Shown here: in pieces, positions 12,131 to 23,011 of the stretch
Layout of the letters: each line of letters starts with the position of its first letter
Position numbering within the stretch: position 1 is the stretch's first letter
Assembly (NCBI GenBank): GCA_021234155.1
Contig: JAJEKV010000013.1
Coordinates: 14,421,877 to 14,485,876, forward strand
Length of the DNA: 64,000 nt
Source: Isoetes taiwanensis
Taxonomy: Eukaryota > Streptophyta > Lycopodiopsida > Isoetales > Isoetaceae
Direction of reading: 5' to 3'
The notes under the pieces: generated by a model
Database searches by the model: none
Told to the model about the DNA's origin: nothing
Seen by the model: only the letters and a program-made list of their open reading frames with translations
Made by a program: the position numbers and the translations under genes

Positions 12131-12278
12131 TCTGTTTCTTTAAATGTCACTGGCCGGCTTTCATTTTTTGCATTCCTTTTGTGAATGAAGTATTGCGCTA
12201 CTCGCTTAAAACGATCCTCGGATCCTAGTTTTTCATTGCAGTTATTGTGAGAGTTTTTCTTTATTGCTTTTGGGATAC

Positions 12279-12810
12279 ATGGCCATTGAAGGTATGCTCC
12301 GATGCTTGAACCAGATTTAGGAGGAGATGAGGATTCATGAGCACAGAAATATGGAACCTGTCTTCACAAGTAAGGCTACACACTCTGTAGTTTGTAGATT
12401 TCATTGTATTTTCTCTATTTTCTAATCTATAGCGTGGTGTAGGAGCCATCGACAGCATGAGAAGGAAGGGAATCCTCCGTGAACCCCCTCCTCCACTCGA
12501 AGATAAGGACTATGAAACGAGGATCCATCAGATGAAGGTGTTAAAGAAGTACGTGATCGGTGAGATGGCACTGACCAAATTGCTAGGGACCCGTGAGCTG
12601 CCTAGCACGATGAGGATGCTTCTTGAAGAGATGGTCAGGGTTTGGAAGCACCACAGGAAAAACAACATTAACATGATACTAGCGTCGACAATAATGACGC
12701 CTGACATACTTGACATGGAGCTATGGTTCAACGGAGATGGACAAGTAGAGGACTTCATGATGGAAGCCATAAACCAAGCTCATGAGGAGTATAATGAGTT
12801 GTTCAAGTGA
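12279..12810 (+). pseudogene. Element-borne protein of unknown family, paralogue 1 (one internal stop)
   Basis: Two exons, 12279-12369 and 12443-12810, joined by a GT-AG intron, give 152 codons with one in-frame TAG at 12318 (codon 14). The protein is mostly helical in appearance. Its segment MRRKGILREPPPPLED matches LAMRGILEPPPHLDE in the next gene, and the residues just before the shared block (NMEP against LMEI) align too, so the two genes are related. I do not recognise the family. It lies just inside the left end of a CACTA-like element, in the place where such elements carry accessory or captured genes. Intact reading downstream of the stop suggests fairly recent inactivation. Confidence 0.55.
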
Positions 12811-12959
12811 TCTTTTCTTCAATAAACCTCTATTTTGTACCTCTGCTTGTATAGTCGTTATAGAATTATTGGTATAATACTTCAGCATTATTGGTATTAT
12901 ACTTCAACATTATTGGTATTATACTTCAACATTATTGGATTCGTAGCTATAAATTCTTT

Positions 12960-13480
12960 CACCTTGCTTTCACTTCTCACCTTTGTTCCGTGTTTTCACC
13001 TTGCTTTCACTTTTCACCTTGCTTTCACTTCTCGTGTTCTCACCTTGCTTTCACTTCTCACCTTGTGTTCCGTGTTCTTTGCTAATTGATCTTGATCCTT
13101 GCTTCTTGCTCCTTGATCTTCCTCGTTCCTTTATCTTCTTGGTCTTTGATCTTCCTTGTTCCTTGCTACTTGATCTTGATCCTTGTTCTTTGCTACTTCA
13201 TCTTCGTGCTCCTTCATGCTACTTGATCTTGTTCCTTGCTCTTGATCTTGCTCCTTGATCGATCTTGTTCCTTGCTCTCCTTGATCTTCCTTGTTCCTTG
13301 ATCTTCTTGCTCCTTGATCTTCCTTGTTCCTTACTTCTTGCTACTTGATCTTGATCCTTGTTCCTTGCTACCTGATCTTCGTGCTCCTTGCTACTTGGTC
13401 TTGTTCCTTGCTTCTTGCTCCTTGTTCCTTGCTCTGCTCCGTGTTCCTTGCTCCGTCGGTGATCCTTGCTTGCTTTTACA
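12960..13480. repeat. Pyrimidine-rich minisatellite tract
   Basis: About 500 bp built from variants of CCTTGCTTTCACTTCTCA and later CTTGATCTTGTTCCTTGCT. Open frames through it are low-complexity artefacts. It sits directly before the start codon at 13482 and may act as a transcribed leader. Confidence 0.75.
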
Positions 13481-13481
13481 A

Positions 13482-14072
13482 ATGATTGGACCCAATCCTC
13501 CCTGGGCTACTCCAGAAGCCCTGCAAGCATGCCCCAAGCATTATGTGCGGCCTGATCAAGATGAGCTATTTGACCATTTCTTGGAGTGGAGGTTGCGCCA
13601 CGGTCCCACCAAGGAGCTTGCAATGGAGTTGATCAACTTCATTCTGGAGCGATTTGATTGTGGTCATGAGCCACTGATGGAAATTAATCCATCTGAATGT
13701 TATAGGAGACTTGCAATGAGGGGAATTCTTGAACCCCCTCCTCATCTGGACGAGATGCTACAGCAGTTGAGGTCTCTGATTCGTGCTGGTTATTTAGCAC
13801 ACTCTCTGGATCAATACATATCAGAGTTCATTCATGAAATTTGTAAGGAACATATGTATGGCCTTATTAGGACGTACTACAACGAGTACAACAACTTTGT
13901 GGAGTTGGGTCCGCTCTTCTTCTGTGAGTATCATCATGTGGAATTACTTTTTGCAATGACTAGGTACCCCATATGGTGGGAAGAATCAGGCTGGGATATG
14001 CGTGAGCTCTGGGTTCCTAACCCAGCTGCGTGGGTTAGACCTCGCAGGGGAAGGGGAAGGGGAAGGGGTTAG
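13482..14072 (+). CDS. Element-borne protein of unknown family, paralogue 2
   Basis: I chose the ATG at 13482 because everything upstream in frame is the pyrimidine minisatellite. The 196-residue protein begins MIGPNPPWATPEALQ, has a region rich in acidic and aromatic residues, the RGILEPPPHLDE block shared with the gene at 12443, a helical segment EFIHEICKEHMYGL, and ends in an arginine-glycine tail (RRGRGRGRG). RG tails often bind nucleic acid. No known domain is recognised; the pairing with a shorter paralogue 0.7 kb upstream suggests duplication inside the element. The frame is intact, in contrast to the surrounding genes. Confidence 0.55.
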   Translation: MIGPNPPWATPEALQACPKHYVRPDQDELFDHFLEWRLRHGPTKELAMELINFILERFDCGHEPLMEINPSECYRRLAMRGILEPPPHLDEMLQQLRSLIRAGYLAHSLDQYISEFIHEICKEHMYGLIRTYYNEYNNFVELGPLFFCEYHHVELLFAMTRYPIWWEESGWDMRELWVPNPAAWVRPRRGRGRGRG

Positions 14073-14082
14073 GAACCTAGGG

Positions 14083-14125
14083 AAAGGTTACTAGGGACAT
14101 ACTGTCGTGGTCTCTAGTAACCTTT
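14083..14125 (+). other. Hairpin just after the stop codon
   Basis: AAAGGTTACTAG (14083-14094) and CTAGTAACCTTT (14114-14125) are perfect complements separated by 19 nt. It begins 10 nt after the stop of the gene ending at 14072. Confidence 0.8.
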
Positions 14126-14200
14126 GCTATCTATCATACATAGTTCATACTTCGGTCTCTATTGTGTTTGGAAGTTGGTATATGATACCGTATTAATATG

Positions 14201-15719
14201 TTCTAATGCTAACCCTTTGATCTAGACCTTCTCCGAAAATTCCAAAAATTGGGCTGTGTGCTGGAGATGAATTAGGAATCCAGCTGGCAAAAAATCAGAA
14301 TTTATTTTCGTACAATGCATTAATTACGAATTTATGAGTGTCTTGCCGCTGCAAAAGCGCCCCCCGACTTTTAATTGCCACATCGGGAGAAGGACAGGCC
14401 CAAACTCCGTTCCGTCAGTTCCCCTTGCTCTGCGTTCTCGGCCCAGCTTCTCGGCCACGTCTCAACTGCAACAGACCAATCGGCCTCCAAAACGCAAACC
14501 CTTCTAGAACCTGGCAACCCACAGGGTTTACGTTTCGGAGGCCCTCTCCTTGTTAGATTCGTCCGGGACCTTGTGCATGGAGTGGGGTTGTTGACGCCAG
14601 AGCGGGGACCATAAAATCCCCCCGGAAGCTGCTTACCCCGAATTTCCTCTTTCCAAGGCCCTGGGGACCGACGGGCGACCTCCCCTCTCCGGAACCGCGA
14701 TTTAGCTCTGCCAATGGACTCAGAACGTCGACATTGCCCTGGGGACCAAGTTCCGTGGCCAGAAGACCACCCGACCTCCAAGAAGCGCCAAAGTAGCTCA
14801 TGTCCACCACACTTGTAGTCAATTGGCCTAGGATGTGGATGTCGGATGCTGTCGTGGAGGGCGTGAGTGCTTCTTTCTTTTGCAAAACCGACCTTGTAAC
14901 TTGCTCCTTAGGGTAATTTCGCCATTCCGGACGACTTGGTGAGGTCGATTTGCCATTCCGGAGCCTCCCCGGTGCCCGAACGACAAAATACTGCGGTTTC
15001 TACAAGGCCGACCTCAGGACGCTCCGCGGTTTGACAAGTTCTCCAGGACCGATCTGGAATATTTTGGGCCTTCTCGAAGAGGGGCCCCTGAACGGAGGAT
15101 CCAACGGTCGGATAGGGGAACCAGGATCCGGGAGGGTGGTCGTTAGCGTGCGGCCCCCGGGGGAGCGCTGCCAGGAAGGGCTGCCTCGGGAACTTTTTTG
15201 GATCCCGCCTCCTGGGGTCCGGACTCTCCCCTCTTGTGAGGGAGCCCTGTAAGGTCCTGGCCTGGTTTGACTTGGGGAAGGGTGCCAGCTCGGTTGCCCC
15301 GCAACGGGCTGCCCCGACCGTTCTAATGCTAATCCTTTGACCTAGACCTTCTCCGAAAATTCCGAAAATTGGGTTGTGTGCTGGTAATGAATTAAGAATC
15401 CAGCTGGCAAAAAAATTAGAATTTATTTTCATACAATGCATTAATTACGAATTTACGAGTGTCTTGCCGCTGCAAAAGCGCCCCCCGACTTCTAATTGCC
15501 ACATCGGGAGGAGGACATGCCCAAATTCCGTTCCGTCAGTTCCCCTTGCTCCGCGTTCTTGGCCCAGCTTCTCGGCCACGTCCCAACTTCAACAGACCAA
15601 AACTCGGCCCCCAAAATGCAAACCCTTCTAGAACCTGGCAACCCACAGGGTTTACGTTTCGGAGGCCCTCTCCTTGTCAGATTCGTCCGGGACCTTGCGC
15701 CGTGTCTTGACGTGGAGTG
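14201..15719. repeat. Detached 1.35-unit piece of the 1.1-kb monomer
   Basis: From TTCTAATGCTAACCCTTTGA at 14201 to its recurrence at 15321 is one unit of 1120 bp; a second unit runs to 15719, where homology stops inside CGTGGAGTG. The sequence is close to the units at 27.3-33.8 kb and in the same orientation, but no LINE coding sequence adjoins it. Reading frames on both strands are by-products of its high GC content. Confidence 0.9.
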
Positions 15720-16208
15720 CCAGTTTAGACCCCTTAGTTCCTATCATATGCGGCCTATACATAGAGCCCACCCAGCTACGGAGGCTATGGGGTGACTGAG
15801 CACGACACAACGAGGTTACTAGCAAAGTGGAAGGAGGTCCCTGTTGAGCGTGGCTATTGGGGACCCATAGCGGGCTAGGTTTATACTCAGTCCCACGAGC
15901 CTGAGCTTGGGTAGGAGCTCATTGGTGGATGATGTATTGATGTATATGGATGATCTATGGATGGATGGTACTACCTTCCATGGTAGCTGTTTGTATTATT
16001 ATTTGCTAGTGCTGACGTTTGTATATGCTTCCGATGTTATAGGAGCCTATAGGGGACGGGCGCGCAAAACACTTTCGGTTTCCCTTCCCATGCCCTAGCC
16101 ATCCCAAGAGTGGGTTAGACAGAGGGCCTATGTGGCAGATGTTGCTGCATGGGGAATTTCCCGCGAGATGTACGGGGGGGCATCATATATTTGGTGGGGA
16201 GCGTCACA
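15718..16208 (+). mobile_element. LTR-like sequence ending at a primer binding site
   Basis: The stretch ends in GGGGAGCGTCACA and is followed at 16210 by TGGTATCAGGCC, close to the complement of the 3' end of initiator tRNA-Met used by many plant Ty3 and Ty1 elements. The left border is the monomer junction; a 3' partner LTR is not seen in the window. Confidence 0.5.
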
Positions 16209-16379
16209 ATGGTATCAGGCCAATGATCTTGGTTGACCAAGATCAGATTAACTGGCCTAGTCAAGGAATAGAATGAGAATTCCAACCTTGGACCTCGATA
16301 GTGGGATGAATCCCCCCTCCCCCAAACAAATTAGCAGGGTCGTAAAATAGGCTAAGTTATAGACTGGGGGGGGGGGATA

Positions 16380-17370
16380 ACGAGTCAACTGAACATTCTA
16401 GTAAATTTGGTGTAGAAATTACGCACCAGACTCCTCGGACGAATATTCTCACACTACGGATGAACGAGCGCCAAGTAGTTTGCCAGGATTGGCACAACGA
16501 ATGGACAAGATAGTGGTTCTAGAGCCACTCCCTGAGGGTGAAGAGCAACAATAGTAGCAACAAGAATAGTAGACGACCTCGAAGAAGAGAGGAAGAGAGA
16601 AAGTAGCAGAATGAGAGGAGGAGTGGCAAGAACGGGAGAGAAGGACTAAGAAGTAGGAGGATAGGTAAAGGGAGAAGCGATCCAAAAGAAATGAAGATAG
16701 GCCAAGGGGAAGCGTGGTGATCCAAGAACCACGAAGGAATGAAAGCAACTCTGAGTTGGAAGAAGAAGAAGTGAAGGAGCAGGCGGAACCAGAGGTCGAA
16801 GAGGCGACCGAAGCTAAAGAAGACGAGGAAGTTGGAGAGCCATCAGTCCCCAATGCTTGTGCACCATATCCAGTGTGACCCAAACCACCCAAAAAGACCA
16901 AGAAGCAGAAGGCGGGCGAGAAGCCCTTCAAGCTGAAGCAGGACATTGAATATAAAAAGAAGAAGGCAACACTTAAAATATAGCTGAGGCGATGGATCAG
17001 GTATAGCAAATGGTATTACAAACAGAATGTATCAAGGTTTGTGAAGGGCGATAAACCACAGACGACCCCCAAGCCCACCGAAGAGAGTCCATCACGGGCC
17101 AAATAGCAGGGCATTTTAGGAGATCCATTCAACAGTACATAGACAACCTAATCCGGAAAGCTCCGTTCGAGTGCCTTCTTTGGGAGATGATGCAGGGCCT
17201 CAAGTCCAATTATCCGGTTACACCGATGATTGGTTGAGCTTGCCAGGAGGTGGACGAAGCAGAGATCACACAACTTTTTGAGGTGCGCGATCCATGGGAA
17301 AAGGGTAACAATTATGCCAAAGGACATGAATTTGGTCCGGAGGATCCGAAAGGACAAAATTTAGGAAATT
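16380..17370 (+). pseudogene. Decayed LTR-retrotransposon internal region (gag-like)
   Basis: Downstream of the primer binding site, several frames carry fragments such as ERAPSSLPGLAQRMDKIVVL, a glutamate- and lysine-rich stretch and IQQYIDNLIRKAPFECLLWE, separated by stops. Purine-rich composition and position after the LTR suggest a gag remnant; no protease or polymerase motif was found. No intact gene remains. Confidence 0.4.
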
Positions 17371-19486
17371 TTTAGGACAATTTTTGAACCAAACTATATA
17401 TAAACTTCTTGGATTAATGTAAGTTTGTTAAATTTTTGGATAAAATGGAAAAGAACGGGTCAATCCAAGTGACCAGGATCAATAAAGTTTTTCAAATTGG
17501 ATTTGAGCAGGGGCAAATGGGCTCATCTTCTTGTGCAAAGATGTAGTAAGGCTTGTAGTTTAATTACTTAAGGCTTTCAATATATCCCATGCGAACATGG
17601 TACTTTCCATTATCTTTTCCCATGTTTCCCTTAGTGTCTATGATCTTGAAGATGCATTTTTTGTCCAATACTTTGCACAGGAAAGGAGTGTACTATTTCC
17701 TTCTTGCACTTATTTTTTGCTTCAAATCTATACAATCTATCTTGACAATCCCTACGGACTGACTTCTAGACATAGCCCTATTTATATTAGTGTTGTCCAA
17801 ACTCTTTTTAGCTAAAATTTGATGTCGCAATGGCATATTTTTAGCATGGCATGGAGCAATGGCATGCCAACTAATTTTGTCAATTGATTCTTTCTTCAAT
17901 AAGAAAGTTTGGACTTTATTTTACCCTCCTCTTTTCGGAATATAGTTATAGTCATATTCCCTATAAATACGGAACAAACTATCTATTTCAAATGCTACAT
18001 TGCATAAAAGAGAATAAGGAACTTTCATTCTATTAATTAGAGGCTTTTTCATACTTATTTATCAAGATCTGTTGCCTTTTTGGGATCTTGATACTGCTTT
18101 GTAGCATAATTTTCTGCTATACTCGAGCTGCTTCCTCCAAGTGGTATTGTGATGTGAGGTAGAGTATATCCTTTACTTGCTCTATAGTTAGAGCTCTAGA
18201 TTTTGATAATCTTTTAAGGTAAAATGTATCCCTGTAAACTGTTGAGTATGCCATATGCCTTTTGTTGTTACGTAAATGCAATCATCTTTGCTGTATTTGT
18301 TTTGCAAAGAACCTATGTCTATTTTCAATTTGATTCTCTCCTTGTGCACTGTTTTTTCTGCTACAGTTTTAGCAATTTTTCCCTGCTCAAGTATGATGTC
18401 ACCCAACATGATACAAGATTCTTGGCTGATAGGTGTTAGAGCTCCAAAGTTCTTGGTGCGCCATATCCCTTGATTGCAGAAAAAGGAGTGGCCTTCTACC
18501 AATCTTGAATGGTGTAATACGAAAGATATGGCGTAAAAATTACACCTTTTCGTCACTTCCACTGGCTATTTTATTGCTCATGGCAATCTTATCTTGTTAC
18601 AATAGCAGACTTTCGTCGAAGGGACCATTCTCTGAATCCTAGTTGTTACTTATCATGCCTTTCTCAATACTAGCACTCCCTAGATGGTTTATCTTATTAG
18701 CTTTTCTAGAGCTAGAACTCCTATGTAGAGCTGGGTTTTAGCTTTGTCTTCTTGCATAGTTCAACTATATATTTTGCTAGGTAGATCCTCACACATTTGC
18801 TCCACTAGTTTTATAGCTTCGCCCCATTCTCTAACAAAAACATGTGCACCTTAAGGTTTTTTCTGCAACTTAGAAGTGTTTGGACAGCATAGCCTGGGCA
18901 TGTAATCTTGCTTATAGCATATCCAGTTGGTCAGAAATATTTTTGTTCCACATTAATGGCACAAACTCTATATCGGTTTGGGTCTCCTCATCATCGTGAG
19001 CATTGATCAAAAATTTTAAGTACAATTGAAAATAAATAATATTGCTCATTTAGTACGAATAGATAAGATGTGGCATTGACAAGTCCAATGCAATGAACTA
19101 GCTAGCATAGTCAACAATCCTACTAACCAATCACATTACCTTACTCAGTCCTTCAGTAGTTTAATCATTCCTTACAACAACGGAGCATGTTATAGATGAT
19201 ACACCTTACTATGGTCCACAAATCAACTAACTTTAGACTTAATATGTCTTTAGACTCTTGTGAGATAAATATTTATCTATATACCTTAATTTTATGAAGA
19301 AAATACTTTTTTTGCATGCCACGCATGCATCTTTTGATAGTAACTTGCATGTTACCCACGTGTAATATGTTTTATCATGTGTTTCGCCTTTTACAAAATA
19401 TATATTAAGATCTAGAAGTTACCTTATCTTTCTTATTATGGCCCGACATTTGGATCTAGGTCCTTTTGTGGTCCTTATCATATCCA

Positions 19487-19490
<4 letters not shown>
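17371..19490. other. Stretch without recognisable genes
   Basis: AT-rich DNA with frames broken by many stops. On the minus strand 18188-18562 is open for 124 codons and adjoining frames have a protein-like look, so an old coding relic is possible, but I cannot assign it. Confidence 0.5.
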
Positions 19491-19550
<60 letters not shown>

Positions 19551-19636
19551 TAAGAGTATGATATATTAATTAATAGTAAATATTATACAAGTATCCCTTG
19601 TATGGGATTATAAAGGGAAGAAACCCTACTACCGAA

Positions 19637-20471
19637 TCAATCATGGAGTAACCTCTGCAAATCCTGATCCTGATTATCCTCAGATAACCAGTGACACTTG
19701 AAAAACAAGTAGAATCCTTGAACTCTGCCAATCCTGTCTAGAACTTTGTTGTAATTACGTCCAAACTTTTGATGATGAGCTAACGACATAAGGGCCACCT
19801 CCAAAGTGAAAATATTTTTCAACTTATCCAAAGAAAAGTGTTATCCACCCAAGGCAATTCCGCATCGATGTTTCCAAATTGCCCACATGACAATGTTAAC
19901 AAGAGACGCTGAAAGTATTTCGCCATTTGATACCACTACTATTTCAGGCCATTGTAGTGCATTAACACCAATGATGGGGCTCATCCATCCCCAGAAGTCT
20001 AACAGCTTGGGACAGAAAAATAGATGTGCAAGGGATTCTGCAATACTACAGCCAAGTGGGCACCGGTCAGTAGGACAGATCCCCATTTGATAAAGTCTCA
20101 CCATAGTGTTGAGGCCCCCCTGTAAAGCCACCCATCTAAAGACTTGCAAACGTTTTGAGCAAAGAGTTGCCCATGAACCAACTAAGAGTTGTGTAGCTTG
20201 AGCAACACTAACATCCAACCTATCAGCTGCTTTTTGCGGGGAGCCTGCACAAAGAAGGCGGTAGAGAGTACTAACAACATATTTCTCTTCCCCCTTACAG
20301 CTCCAACGGTCACTCGAACCATCCTTACCTGAGAGGATATCCAAGGTGGCACGAATTTCAGAGAAGATCTTCCTGTCTCCCTCCCCTGCATTATGTATCC
20401 TGTTCTTGAAGCGGGACCAAGAGAGCCACCTCATACCATTCCATAGATGCCCCACTCTGGTAAATCCAGAT
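19637..20471 (-). pseudogene. LINE-1a ORF2 C-terminus, zinc-binding RVT domain
   Basis: Reads on from the insertion point as KWRQSGFTRVGHLWNG and contains the zf-RVT pattern CPLGC...ESLAHLFFCPKLLDFW, typical of the end of plant L1-type ORF2 proteins. It ends at 19637, about 90 bp before the poly(A) tail. It continues the frame interrupted at 22800: both sides read IFTKWR across the duplicated target. Confidence 0.88.
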
Positions 20472-22799
20472 TGCCTCCATTTATTTTTTATTTTTATTTT
20501 TTTGGAGTCAAGGTGGGATTTATATTCATACTAAAGTCTTAAATACATACAGGGTATACCATAGATGGCATACATATAATAAAATTTGCACATTCCTAAT
20601 AATAGGAGTTGTGCTATCAGCCAGATCTAAGTCTGATCTATCCAAAATTCAAAATTATTATGACTAGACATAGATTAGCAGTTTCAGATGTAGAACTGTA
20701 TTGCTCATTGTGCCTCGATCAGATCTTGGATGGTAAGATCCTGGACAGACCTGCGGCCTAAAATATTGAGAACCAGATCGAGCTTATCCACTCTGTAGTT
20801 TGTGAAGTCCAGCAATAGGAGGACATGGGCCTCTCTTTTCTGCTGCCATTTATGAAACAGGTTCATGAAATATGGTCGAAGATTGTTGTGTCTCCATACT
20901 TCAGGCTTCTTCAGTATTTTCTTCAATGCAGAAGCATGGATAAGCTCCTGTTTCAGCTGGATGAAAATTTCTTCTTCTTCTATACCTGGAAGATTGGCAT
21001 CTTCACTTTCTGAGTCTTCTACAACTCCCATTCCCCTGTCAGCAGCTCCCCACCTGTTGAGTCTCTTCATAGCATCTGTGCAACACATCATCATCAACGG
21101 TTAGATTGAGAATAAAGAATTCATAATTACCCTGAAATCTGCCAAAGGCATTCCAGCCTGTATCATAATTTTTTCCTTTCAGGGATTTATGTGCTACTGC
21201 TGAGTTAGCCAAGTCTGCAAGAAAGGTTTGTTTGAGCCAAATGAGATTGGGATTTTTGTTTTCCATTGCCACCCTGTTCCTGTGTTTCCAAATTGCCCAG
21301 CAGCCTAATGACCTTGTAGTACATTGGATTCTATTATCTGTATTCAGAAATTCAATAAGTCTACGTTCTCCAATTGCTGTCTTGTTGATCTGAGAAGTCC
21401 AATTCCAAAACTCTGAAACAAATTGACACTGGAATACATGGTTAGATGTTTCTGCTTCCCCACATCCCATTGGACACATCTTTGAGACCTTTGGATCCAT
21501 CTTATGTCTTTTTAAAGTTTCTTTGTCGTCATTACGATGTAATATGATCCACCTGAATGCCTTTATTTTGTTTGTAGTGTAATTTTTCCATCCCTTTTTG
21601 CAAATTGCTGCTAGCTGTTCTTCTTCACAATTCCATAATAAAGTAGCCTTTGAAGGTTTATGGCTAATCAGTGCACTGTAGATTGCTTTGACTGAGTAAA
21701 CTTCACTGCCCTTTAGCTGCCACTGATTGGTGGTACTTGCCAGCTCATCAATTTGTCTGACTTTCTCCATAACTGCCTTGTATATCTTTCTATCCATCTG
21801 TGATCCTTTTGTCAACTCGACTCTTTTGTTTCCCAATTTTTCCATCCTTTTGTCTCATCCCAAAGGTCTCCTATCTTTCTTATTCCAGCCTGAGTCCACT
21901 GCATATATTTCTGAGGGTGTCTGAGGGCTAAGCATTCATTGTCACTATTTAAGAACCCTGGATGCCAGAAGAATTTATATCTTTCGATCTTGTATCCAAT
22001 ATGGGAGGCTTATAACATAGTGCAGCCAAGTTCCAGGCCTGAAACATCCTTCTCAAAATGGGAGATGTATTTGGGCAAGGGTTAAATTGGAAATAGGCGT
22101 AGTCCGGTAGTTGGTGTCTTATCTTTGTGACTACCCACGGGATAAGATTCATTGATCCAATACCTCACCGGTTTCGAAAGCGGTGATGTTGATTTATGCT
22201 GAATAGCCCTCCAAATCATCTTAGCAGCCAATGCTTGTGCTTGCAAGAACAGATCCTTGCACCCCATCCCTCCTTCTTTCCTAGACTTGGTCAGGTCATC
22301 CCAAGCCACCTTATGTGTACCTTGCCAGATAAATTTCCTAATTGCTGCTTCTATCTTCCCATATGATGCTTTATCTCCTATAATTGCAGAGGAGAAGTAC
22401 ACATGGGTAACTTCCAATTACAGCATTGGCTATCTGAATTCTGCCAGCCAATGATAAAGAGGAAGAGTTTGATCCAAGTTTCTTTTTGATCCGAGTCACT
22501 ATTGGATCCCAGAGTCCTTTGAGAGAAGAGTTTAATGCCAGAGGTATGCCTAGTATTACTGTACCAGCATCCTTGCCAAGCACCTTAATTCCTTGCATCA
22601 CCTTATCCTCAGATTCCAATATAATTGCACATTTGTTTCTGTTCAGACAAACTCCAGATACCTTGCCAAAGTTTTCCATTGCTAACAAAAAGTTTTGGAG
22701 ACTTTCTCCATCCTTCTTCAAAAAGACAAACGTGTCATCAGCATATTGCATTATTGAAAAGGTACCTTCCCCTCCTGGTAGTTGGAGTGCCTCCATTTA
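20472..22799 (-). mobile_element. LINE-2: 5'-truncated LINE nested in LINE-1a
   Basis: The 12-bp target duplication TGCCTCCATTTA lies at 20472-20483 and 22788-22799. The insert (20484-22787) has an A-rich tail at its left (T-rich 20484-20503) and on the minus strand encodes only the end of ORF2: MQYADDTFVF at the truncated start, then an RT C-terminus (to about 22082) and a zf-RVT domain (21845-21039) with CPMGCGEAETSNHVFQC. Frames are broken at several places. It is a different LINE lineage from its host element, judging by low similarity of the shared blocks. Confidence 0.92.
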
Positions 22800-23011
22800 G
22801 TGAAAATGCGAGGGTGTACAAGAGCTAGGGGGAGTCTATTTCTGGACCAGATCTGTATGTTCCAAAAAATGCTTAGCTTACCAGCCTCCCTAGGTGTATC
22901 CATAGGTTCAAATAGACTTTGAACCTCCCTTCAAGCTTCAAGTAGTTTGCGCATAACTAGAGATGTGCCCGGGGCAATTTTGTAGCTAAAAAAGACGGCA
23001 CCCATGTCATC

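Noticed and set aside
12835-13480. Frames through the pyrimidine minisatellite, including an N-terminal extension of the gene at 13482
   Set aside because: Repetitive C/T DNA with similar frames in all three phases; the protein-like part begins at the ATG at 13482.
14338-15795. Many overlapping frames of 60-180 codons on both strands in the GC-rich monomers (also at 27.3-37.7 kb)
   Set aside because: They occur on both strands in the same repeat, shift between units and end at different places; this is expected from high GC content and few stop codons.
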